Shown here in pieces: positions 1-6,821 of a stretch of DNA of 14,803 nt. The stretch lies in assembly GCA_023412765.1 (NCBI GenBank), contig JAEZBX010000200.1, positions 1 through 14,803 of the forward strand. The letters run 5' to 3'. Within the stretch, counting starts at the first letter, position 1. Each line of letters begins with the position of its first letter. Source of the DNA: Bacteroidota bacterium. Lineage in GTDB: Bacteria > Bacteroidota > Bacteroidia > Cytophagales > Cyclobacteriaceae. A program made the translations under genes and the position numbers. The notes under the pieces were generated by a model. That model saw only the letters and a program-made list of their open reading frames with translations, ran no database searches and was not told where the DNA came from.

Positions 1-1
1 C

Positions 2-2284
2 ACTATAGGTAGTGGCACAACTTCGGCAAGAGACAAAGATGTTCTTATTTCTGAAAGCTACACAAAGATTTTTCGCGACTCGAAAGTGCAAATTGAAGAT
101 GACCTCGTAGAGAAGCGCAACGTCATCACCAACAAAGACGTCCAGGCTTATTTAAAGGATGTCGATTTTTTTTATGATGACTTGAAATTTGAATTTACCA
201 TCAAGGATATTCAAGGAAAAGTGAATGCGAATGATCGCCTTTTTTACAAGGTATCTTTGCTCCGTAACATTCAGGGAACCACAGTAGAGGGAAAGCTGGT
301 CAATAATACAATCCCGAGATACATCGAGATTAATTTCGATCCGAAAGATCAGGACCTAAAGATTGTCAGCATTTACACAAAGGAATTTGATGAAAGAGGT
401 GCGCTCCAAAACTGGTGGAAATCGCTATCATTCGAATGGCAATCCATATTCCAAAGAAGACTGAATATTACCGACAGCGTTGATCTCACAGCTATAAGAA
501 ATATTTCTTCAATTGAATCACTTGACCTCAGCGGGAATCAGTATATCACTGACATTGAGCCGCTCGCTCAATTGTCGAGTTTGCAAATCCTTAATTTGTC
601 GCGTACTAATATTTCCGACTTAAGTCCAATCAGAAATCTCACCGAACTTGTTGAACTTGACTTTTCCAACACGAAGTTGGAAGACATATCAGCACTCAAA
701 TATTCAGATAAGCTAACCAGACTCAAATTTAGTCATACACCCGTTTCGGATATATCTGTTCTTGAAAGAATGACAAGGTTGGAACAGCTCGATATGACCG
801 AAACATCTGTATTGGATTTTGATGTTCTTGCTAATTTAATCTCTCTGAAAAATTTATCACTCCAGGGTACTGACATTGACAACCTTTCGCCTATTGATTC
901 ACTTACGAGCCTTACTGATCTGAATGTATCGCGAACACTGGTTGAGAATGTCGGACCACTTCGCGGTTTGAAAAATTTAACGGTATTAAATCTTGACAGC
1001 ACAAAGGTTTCTTATATAAAACCGCTGTCCGAATTAACCGGCCTCAGAATATTGCATGCAAATAATACGTTGATCACTGATCTGAATGCCCTGCAAGACC
1101 TGCCACAAATTGAAAGAATTTATTGCGACCAAACGAAGGTTAACCGAGCTATGGCGGATGAATTCATGGCTTCAAAAAAAGGGGTTCTCGTAATTTACGA
1201 TTCAAAAGATTTAAAGGGTTGGTGGAGTTCTTTGCCGGTTGCGTGGCAAAAGGTGTTGAGGGATGCAGCAAAGACAGGCCCCGTTCCTACCAATGAAGAG
1301 CTAGCAAAGATCACCAATCTTGATTCGATCAATGTTTCTGATAACACACTCATTAATGACATAGATGCGCTCGACAGATTGCAGAAACTCCAATCGCTTA
1401 GTGTAAGGGGTACACAGATAAAAAGTTTGCTTCCATTGCAGGAACATAAACTTATTCGGACGTTGGATATCAGCAACACAAATGTATCGGACATCGGTGT
1501 GGTGAAACGATTCAACAACCTGGCAGTTTTTAAAGCAGACAACAGCCAACTCGAAAACATCGATGCTCTTTCCGGAATACGATCGCTCAAGTTAATTTAC
1601 GCCGACGGTACTGGAGTCAACAATAGTCACGTTCGTGAATTTCTCAGTCGTAATCCGGAATGCCTGATCATCTATAAAACTGATTCATTGAAGACGTGGT
1701 GGAGCGAATTATCGGATAGCTGGAAAGACGTATTTGGCAAGCAAATAAAACTTTCCGGTGCACCAAAAACGGAAGAACTTCATAGGCTTACTCAACTTGA
1801 AGTCGTGAAATTTCAGGATCTCGAAGTAAACGATCTTTCTGTGATGAGTCCGTTTGTCAGAATTGTCGAGCTAAATTTTTCGGGTACAGCTGTTAATGAT
1901 TTGTCACCTCTTTCAACTATAAAATCCCTTAAGGTGTTGAAAGCCTCCAACAGTCCTATTCGTGATTTGTCACCTTTGTTCGAATTAACTGGACTGCAGC
2001 GTCTTGATATTTCAAACACCGCGGTGGAGGATCTCAGGCCGCTTACTGGCGTGGAAGCACTGACTGAATTCAATTGCTCAGGAACTCAAGTGAGTAATTT
2101 ATCTCCCCTGGAAAATCTTTCTTTAACCAACCTGGATTGCTCAAATACTAACGTTAAGAGGTTGGAGCCGTTATTTGGACTTCCCTTGGAGACTCTTAAG
2201 TGCTATAATACGAAGGTATCAGCAAAAGAGGTTGAGAAGTTCAAGAACAGAGTGCCAGGCTGTAATGTTGTTTACTACCGCTGA
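2..2284 (+). CDS. Multi-cassette leucine-rich-repeat protein (5' end outside window)
   Basis: The reading frame is open back to the window edge and the residues before the first possible start (GTG at 86) read as normal protein, so I treat the gene as 5'-partial rather than starting at 86. Numbering from GTG86, residues 1-106 form a non-repeat domain rich in Asp, Lys and aromatic residues. This is followed by about 22 LRRs of roughly 22 residues with the internalin-like pattern (T/S)DI.PL..L..L..L.(L/V)S.T.(I/V). The LRRs fall into three cassettes, each opened by an L..WW..L...W motif (L at residues 107, 376, 535) and closed by a cap ending in hydrophobics and Tyr. LRR domains of this kind bind proteins or other ligands; the ligand here is unknown. 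No signal peptide can be judged because the N-terminus is missing. The gene converges on the PorP-like gene with 3 bp between stops. Function beyond ligand binding is not recognised. Confidence 0.88.
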   Translation, partial: TIGSGTTSARDKDVLISESYTKIFRDSKVQIEDDLVEKRNVITNKDVQAYLKDVDFFYDDLKFEFTIKDIQGKVNANDRLFYKVSLLRNIQGTTVEGKLVNNTIPRYIEINFDPKDQDLKIVSIYTKEFDERGALQNWWKSLSFEWQSIFQRRLNITDSVDLTAIRNISSIESLDLSGNQYITDIEPLAQLSSLQILNLSRTNISDLSPIRNLTELVELDFSNTKLEDISALKYSDKLTRLKFSHTPVSDISVLERMTRLEQLDMTETSVLDFDVLANLISLKNLSLQGTDIDNLSPIDSLTSLTDLNVSRTLVENVGPLRGLKNLTVLNLDSTKVSYIKPLSELTGLRILHANNTLITDLNALQDLPQIERIYCDQTKVNRAMADEFMASKKGVLVIYDSKDLKGWWSSLPVAWQKVLRDAAKTGPVPTNEELAKITNLDSINVSDNTLINDIDALDRLQKLQSLSVRGTQIKSLLPLQEHKLIRTLDISNTNVSDIGVVKRFNNLAVFKADNSQLENIDALSGIRSLKLIYADGTGVNNSHVREFLSRNPECLIIYKTDSLKTWWSELSDSWKDVFGKQIKLSGAPKTEELHRLTQLEVVKFQDLEVNDLSVMSPFVRIVELNFSGTAVNDLSPLSTIKSLKVLKASNSPIRDLSPLFELTGLQRLDISNTAVEDLRPLTGVEALTEFNCSGTQVSNLSPLENLSLTNLDCSNTNVKRLEPLFGLPLETLKCYNTKVSAKEVEKFKNRVPGCNVVYYR
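404..1210 (+). repeat. LRR cassette 1 (protein-level repeat unit)
   Basis: First of three cassettes within the LRR gene. It begins with LQNWWKSLSFEW, continues through about ten 22-residue LRRs, and closes with a cap of the form TKVN..M.DEF....GVLVIY near 1130-1200. The cap matches the ends of the other two cassettes in spacing and in its Val-Phe-hydrophobic-Tyr pattern. Confidence 0.75.
1211..1687 (+). repeat. LRR cassette 2 (protein-level repeat unit)
   Basis: Second cassette. It opens with LKGWWSSLPVAW and holds only about five LRRs. It closes with TGVNNSHVREFL followed by an ECLIIY-type cap. It is much shorter than cassette 1 because of fewer internal LRRs, while head and cap keep their lengths. 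Confidence 0.75.
1688..2281 (+). repeat. LRR cassette 3 (protein-level repeat unit)
   Basis: Third cassette. It opens with LKTWWSELSDSW, holds about seven LRRs, and ends with TKVSAKEVEKF and a CNVVYYR cap that is also the protein's C-terminus. The last two LRRs are each one residue shorter than the norm. Confidence 0.75.
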
Positions 2285-2287
2285 CCA

Positions 2288-3685
2288 TTACTCCATTGTG
2301 AACACCCACGCTTCCTTAAACAGGTTCTTCCATCTGTACTGGTTTCTCACTTTGCGAGCTTCGTCGAGGTCGTAGCTTGAGAAAATGTATACGTAGTAAA
2401 ACTTGTTCTTAGGATTCAATGCAACATTCACCTCGTACCCTTCTTTTAAGAGCTGCTTGGTAAACTTCGTAGAGTGATCCATCATGCTGAAAACCCCTAC
2501 CACGACATAGTGACCTTTAGCAATTGTGAATGATTTTGCGGGCTTACCAGCAGGTGCCTTTGCTACCTCGGTCGGTACGTCTTCCTTCTTGACTTTTACG
2601 TTGTCGGGATTGTTCTTCAAAGGCTCTGAAGTATTTGTTTCATTCTTCTTCGTCGCTGCGTAGTCGGACGTCTCCTCGCTCATTTCTTCGTTGTCAATAT
2701 CAGTTGTTTCATCAACATCGTTAGCAGGTTTTGCCGCAACAGGCGCAGAAGGTTTTGGCTTGTTTACAAAGGTTGATGACTTCTTCTTCCCGAAAGTAAC
2801 CGTCAAATGTAGTTCATGCGCACTGGTTGCTGTAACTCCTGATTTAAATGGAGGGAATTCATAGCCATAACTCATTTTTAACTTGTCCTTAAGATTTAAT
2901 CCAAAGAAAAGTGCCAGGCCATTATTTTGGTTGTAGCCGGCGCCAGTCCACACCTTGTTTTTATAATAGATCATCGACGCTGCTTCCCATGCATCCTGCA
3001 GACCATCTGCACTTTGACGATACAATACGTAGGGCTCGACAGCAAAATTTTGCATTATGCCCACGTTGAAGCGATAACTCACTGAGTACAGTCGGTTTTT
3101 CAGGTTGGAGAAAGCAAATTTGTTGAACGAATCGTGGTTGAATGAATTTGAACTGAAGAGCTCAGTGAAAGCAAATCCGAATTTAAAACCCGAATGCGCA
3201 TATACTATACCCACATTTCCGTCGACGTAGAAGTTATTATTAGATGCATTAATAATTGCAGGATCGTTCGTATTTAGTTCTTCGGCGTTCAGGTCGAGCG
3301 AATTCATTCCGGCCCCCCCTGAAATACCAAATCGAAGTGTCTGATTTTCGCTGATCGGTATGATGTATCCGAACGTCGCCATGAAGTTTGAGTTCCGAAG
3401 CAGTACCTGTTTGTCCGTGCTTAAATTAAAACCTAACGCAACCCGCTTGTTGGTGGGAATTTGAAGATTAAGTCCAGTGATTACAGGAGCATCTTTAAAA
3501 TTAACCCACTGTTGCCTATAGGCAAGATTAAGTTCGGTTTGGTTATTTATTCCAACAAAAGCGGGATTGAATAAATATGGATTAGAAAGAAATTGCCTGT
3601 ACGGTCTATGACCTGGAGTTTGTGCTGCCAACAGGTTGACGAGGCCTAAAATTACTACTGCGGATGTGATTAGTTTTTTTCTCAT
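2288..3685 (-). CDS. PorP/SprF family outer-membrane protein with C-terminal SPOR-like domain
   Basis: The 465-residue product starts with a signal peptide (about residues 1-21, cleavage near LLAA-Q). Residues 22-299 match the PorP/SprF family: the early block RQFLSNPYLFNPAFVG and the following YRQQW are characteristic, and the rest alternates like an outer-membrane beta barrel. PorP/SprF proteins belong to the type IX secretion/gliding group, where paralogues help secrete or anchor individual surface proteins. Residues 300-390 are a low-complexity Lys/Pro/Asp/Glu linker. Residues 391-465 (HYVVVGVF... YYVYIFSSYDLDEA... AWVF) look like a SPOR domain, a family that binds glycan strands of peptidoglycan lacking stem peptides. 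Family members are commonly near 300 residues, so this is an extended fusion. It would tie an outer-membrane barrel to the cell wall; that is inference. It is transcribed convergently to the LRR gene and divergently from the polysaccharide cluster. Confidence 0.9.
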   Translation of the reverse strand: MRKKLITSAVVILGLVNLLAAQTPGHRPYRQFLSNPYLFNPAFVGINNQTELNLAYRQQWVNFKDAPVITGLNLQIPTNKRVALGFNLSTDKQVLLRNSNFMATFGYIIPISENQTLRFGISGGAGMNSLDLNAEELNTNDPAIINASNNNFYVDGNVGIVYAHSGFKFGFAFTELFSSNSFNHDSFNKFAFSNLKNRLYSVSYRFNVGIMQNFAVEPYVLYRQSADGLQDAWEAASMIYYKNKVWTGAGYNQNNGLALFFGLNLKDKLKMSYGYEFPPFKSGVTATSAHELHLTVTFGKKKSSTFVNKPKPSAPVAAKPANDVDETTDIDNEEMSEETSDYAATKKNETNTSEPLKNNPDNVKVKKEDVPTEVAKAPAGKPAKSFTIAKGHYVVVGVFSMMDHSTKFTKQLLKEGYEVNVALNPKNKFYYVYIFSSYDLDEARKVRNQYRWKNLFKEAWVFTME

Positions 3686-3863
3686 ACTTCTAAAAAATTA
3701 TTGTATTGGCGGACTGCAACCAATCAGATTCGCAGCAGCAATACACGGCACAAAACTTATTTTAAACTTCATCTCAGATTTATTCATACTCCCGAAACCG
3801 CAGGATGGCATACGTAAAAATTTGATGAAAAAATTGGATAGTAAGATGAGCCAGGTCTATAGA

Positions 3864-3906
3864 CGTTTGAAAGAGTAGTGGTCCTTCAAGCATTCTCTTT
3901 CAAATG
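3864..3906. repeat. Inverted repeat / hairpin
   Basis: TTTGAAAGAG (3866-3875) pairs perfectly with CTCTTTCAAA (3895-3904) across a 19-nt loop. The stem extends by one G-T wobble and one C-G pair to 12 bp. No T-run follows on the plus strand, so a standard intrinsic terminator is unlikely. It could be an RNA structure or a binding site between the divergent units. Confidence 0.5.
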
Positions 3907-4436
3907 AGTGATGTTAAAAGATGCTTTAAAGATGGAGCTAGTAACCCTCTGTTCGAAAAACCTTTCGATAAAGCACCTTATTTAGAGATAAAAGCTTGAT
4001 TAAACAGATGGTAAAAAAAATCGTTTATACTTCTGGATTCTTCTCGATTTTGTAAGAGAAAATTTCCACAGACTATAAAAACTTTTGAAAGAATTTTTTG
4101 AAAAACGGAGGTTACCTGTTTACAACGTTTGAACCGCACAATAAATTAAGTTTGAAACATTTTCACCACCTTCCGTAGCAATATTTCGTCTGCGAAACTG
4201 TTCTGCTGGAAGTCGATCGACAACAAAACGGATACTATCGGTTCATGAGCAATATCATCATGCACTCAAAACCGAAGTCATTGAAGAAGTAAGGTGGGAT
4301 AGGTTATTTAGGGCCTTTATTCAGAAAGTGTAGCAGAATGGCCCGATTGTTTGTTTACCGCTTTAAAAAGGATTTTTGGCGCATATTAAGTGCAGCTATA
4401 ACGGGGATGACCCCTAGATACTTTATTTCGGATCCA

Positions 4437-4453
4437 TTAAAGTTTAACTTTAA
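4437..4453. promoter_or_regulatory. 17-bp perfect palindrome, candidate operator
   Basis: TTAAAGTT and AACTTTAA form a perfect 8-bp inverted repeat around a single T. It ends about 100 bp before the ATG of the first polysaccharide gene, a plausible place for a dimeric regulator. The sequence is AT-rich, so chance occurrence cannot be excluded, and no regulator gene is in the window. Confidence 0.3.
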
Positions 4454-4555
4454 CTAATATCCCCAATATAAATAGGGGGGTGATAAAAGTAATGCCGTAT
4501 TGACCTTTAGCAAGCCGATTGGGCATTCCTTCATTATTTAGCTGGATACAATTTT

Positions 4556-5908
4556 ATGAAAAAAAGATTCTTATTAATAGGTTATAATTTTTCGCCGGAA
4601 CCGACCGGAATTGGGAAATACAGTGGCGAAATGATTTCATGGCTCGTAAGCCAGGGATATGATTGCACTGTGATTACTTCCTATCCCTATTATCCGTACT
4701 GGAAAGTACAAAAGCCGTATCACAAAAAGCGTTTTTGGTTTTCAGTGGAGGAATCGGAAGATCAGCAGTCGGGTGGCAAACTTCGTGTCGTCAGATGTCC
4801 GCAATTTGTGCCCAGCAAGCCCTCCGGTTTCAAGCGAATATTATTGGATCTTTCGTTTTCATTTTCAACTTGTTTCCCTGTACTACAGTTGCTATTTGAA
4901 AAGAGGTTTGATTATGTAATGGCAATTGCGCCATCATTTCAGGTCGGGTTATTTGGAGTTCTGTTCAAGAAATTCCGCAATTCTAAGTTTTTATACCATA
5001 TCCAGGATTTACAGATCGAAGCTGCCCAGGATCTTAAAATGATTAGGTCACGCTCTGTAATAGATCTACTTTTCCGAATTGAAAGGTTTATCTTAAAAAG
5101 GAGCGATGTTGTTAGTTCGATATCGCCGAGCATGGTTGCCCGGGTAAGACGAAAGATTAACAAGGATGTGGTATTGTTCCCGAATTGGACCGATGTAAAG
5201 TCTTTTTATCCAATCATCGACAAGAGCGAGATCAAGAAAAAATACTCATACAAGGAGACTGACAAGATAATCTTGTATTCAGGTGCCATTGGTGAAAAAC
5301 AGGGGCTGGACACCATTATCAGAATAGCTGATGAACTAAGGGACTATAAGAACGTAAAGTTCATTATATGTGGCTCCGGTCCATACAAGAAGGACTTACA
5401 GGCCATGGCCGACAGCAGGCAACTTGACAACCTGAACTTCATGGCCTTGCAACCATTTGAGGAGTTTAACAATTTCCTCAATTTAGCTGATGTGCACCTG
5501 GTTATTCAGAAAGCAGGAGCGATCGACCTGGTAATGCCGTCAAAACTCACAACAATCCTTGCGGTGGGCGGACTGGCCATAATTACGGCCAACGAGGGCT
5601 CTGGCCTATATTCATTGGTAAAGGAGCACAATATTGGTGTTTTAGCAGATACTGAAAACAGCGCAAGCTTAAAAGAAGCCATCCTTTCTGTGATCAATAC
5701 CGATTGCAGCCATATCACTTCGAATGCTCGGAAATACGCAGTCGAATACCTGTCGACTGATAAAATATTAGGTGCTTACGAGGAAGCCATCCGGGAGGGT
5801 AGTGTGGTCTTTGGCAGGGCGCCTAAATTTAGCCGTTCTGTGCCGCCTAAAGTGGCTCGCCTGGGACATAATTTGCCAGGAGTACCCAATTCTAAGGCCG
5901 GCCTATAA
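4556..5908 (+). CDS. WcaI-like family 4 glycosyltransferase (GT-B fold)
   Basis: The 450-residue cytoplasmic glycosyltransferase probably adds one sugar to the lipid-linked repeat unit of the exopolysaccharide. The N-terminal Rossmann half begins FLLIGYNFSPEPTGIGKYS (about residues 5-23), the form seen in the WcaI family; WcaI is the putative fucosyltransferase of colanic acid synthesis. The C-terminal nucleotide-sugar half begins near SGAIGEKQG (residues 242-250), and the family block VMPSKL lies at 326-331, before the loop ANEGSGL. The donor and acceptor sugars cannot be inferred. After about residue 413 there is a basic, Pro/Ser-rich tail of some 37 residues beyond the usual end of the fold. 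ATG 4556 gives the family-typical N-terminus. It is the first gene of the cluster, followed by a 108-bp gap. Confidence 0.88.
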   Translation: MKKRFLLIGYNFSPEPTGIGKYSGEMISWLVSQGYDCTVITSYPYYPYWKVQKPYHKKRFWFSVEESEDQQSGGKLRVVRCPQFVPSKPSGFKRILLDLSFSFSTCFPVLQLLFEKRFDYVMAIAPSFQVGLFGVLFKKFRNSKFLYHIQDLQIEAAQDLKMIRSRSVIDLLFRIERFILKRSDVVSSISPSMVARVRRKINKDVVLFPNWTDVKSFYPIIDKSEIKKKYSYKETDKIILYSGAIGEKQGLDTIIRIADELRDYKNVKFIICGSGPYKKDLQAMADSRQLDNLNFMALQPFEEFNNFLNLADVHLVIQKAGAIDLVMPSKLTTILAVGGLAIITANEGSGLYSLVKEHNIGVLADTENSASLKEAILSVINTDCSHITSNARKYAVEYLSTDKILGAYEEAIREGSVVFGRAPKFSRSVPPKVARLGHNLPGVPNSKAGL

Positions 5909-6016
5909 ATTCCAATTCGCTAAATTTGTGCCCCCATTTGGACAAAACGAGATAGCGCCAGCGACTTGATTGACGAATGAGATAAATGGTTAACTTTATT
6001 TAAAAACACTCAGCCT

Positions 6017-6817
6017 GTGAAAAAAAAGAACAACCTTAAACTTTCCCTCCAACTTATTTTTATTTCTCTTGTACTAAGTACCTCATGCGCGCAAAGAAAC
6101 CTCGTATACTTTAGCGACTTACAGGGTGCATCTGGTAATGAGACGCCTATTAGAAATTACACTCAACCCACCATCCAGCCGGATGATATCCTAAGTATCA
6201 CGGTTAGCAGTCTTAATCCGGAATCCAATGTGTTGTTTAACAACGTAATCCTCCCGTCCAATGCCAATACCGGTGGGGTTATTGCTGCAACAAAAGGGAC
6301 CGAAGGTTATCAGGTTGACAAAAGCGGATTTATAAACTTTCCGGTAATCGGTAAGGTATTGCTTTCTGGCCTTACAAAAGAGCAGGCAATCGACAAAATG
6401 ACCAATGAGATAAAGGTGCACGTAAAAAATCCGATTGTAAATATTAGGTTTATGAACTTTAAGGTCACCGTTATCGGTGAAGTTAGTAAGCCATCCACTT
6501 TTACACTTGATAGAGAAAAAATTAATGTCCTGGAAGCATTAGGGCTCGCCGGTGACATGACCGCCTATGGCAAAAGAGAGAACGTCCTCATCATTCGAGA
6601 GCAGCAAGGTGTGCGTAGAACGACACGAATAAACCTGAACGATAAGGATGTTTTGAATTCACCCTATTTTTATTTACAACAAAACGACATTGTTTATGTT
6701 GAACCATCGAATCGTGAAAAAACTGCAGAAACCCGTGTTGGAAATAAATACATCGGGCTCTGGGGTACATTTATTTCAACCCTTGGTTTCGTAGCGATTT
6801 CAATCATTAACAAATAG
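6017..6817 (+). CDS. Wza-type polysaccharide export outer-membrane lipoprotein
   Basis: The 266-residue product has a signal sequence ending in the lipobox LSTSC with the lipidated Cys at residue 24. A polysaccharide export (Poly_export) domain follows, around residues 50-140 (TIQPDDILSITVSSL... VDKSGFINFPVIGKV). An SLBB-like beta-grasp domain lies about residues 148-230 (VTVIGEVSKPSTFTLD... YVEPSN). A C-terminal hydrophobic helix follows (GLWGTFISTLGFVAISI, near 247-263), as in Wza, where this helix forms the outer-membrane pore. The protein should form the export channel together with the downstream Wzc-like protein, whose start is only 4 bp away. The start is GTG: the frame closes at the TGA at 5978 and no in-frame ATG lies between, while the GTG gives a proper signal peptide. 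Confidence 0.93.
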   Translation: MKKKNNLKLSLQLIFISLVLSTSCAQRNLVYFSDLQGASGNETPIRNYTQPTIQPDDILSITVSSLNPESNVLFNNVILPSNANTGGVIAATKGTEGYQVDKSGFINFPVIGKVLLSGLTKEQAIDKMTNEIKVHVKNPIVNIRFMNFKVTVIGEVSKPSTFTLDREKINVLEALGLAGDMTAYGKRENVLIIREQQGVRRTTRINLNDKDVLNSPYFYLQQNDIVYVEPSNREKTAETRVGNKYIGLWGTFISTLGFVAISIINK

Positions 6818-6821
6818 ATTC

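Larger units (their letters stand above)
3686..4555. other. 870-bp intergenic region between divergent transcription units
   Basis: No convincing gene is present on either strand. It must contain the promoters for the minus-strand PorP gene and the plus-strand polysaccharide cluster, but I could not find a clean Bacteroidota-type promoter (TTTG near -33 and TAnnTTTG near -7). Structured elements are a hairpin at 3864-3906, a palindrome at 4437-4453, and a CCCC/GGGG pair flanking a 10-nt AT loop at 4461-4478. One plus-strand frame (stops at 4176, 4290 and 4455) has two stretches of about 37 and 54 codons without stops that resemble no family I know. A decayed gene is possible but not supported. 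Confidence 0.6.

Noticed and set aside
1195..1590. 131-codon minus-strand open frame opposite the LRR gene
   Set aside because: It mirrors the repetitive LRR codons; Ser/Leu-rich translation is typical of antisense LRR sequence.
3636..3878. 80-codon plus-strand open frame ending inside the 3864-3906 hairpin
   Set aside because: Its first third is antisense to the start of the PorP-like gene and the rest has no recognisable domain or codon bias; probably chance.
4179..4290. Possible transposase remnant on either strand of the intergenic region
   Set aside because: Only a vague resemblance in short translated stretches; no terminal inverted repeats, target duplication or catalytic motif is visible.
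4338..4457. 39-codon plus-strand frame from ATG 4338, with a longer near-open frame before it
   Set aside because: Short, interrupted by stops at 4176 and 4290, and resembles no family I know; not enough to call a gene or pseudogene.
4500..4552. Sigma70-like TTGACC at 4500 and TACAAT at 4547 as a promoter
   Set aside because: Spacing between them is far too long, and Bacteroidota promoters use a different consensus.
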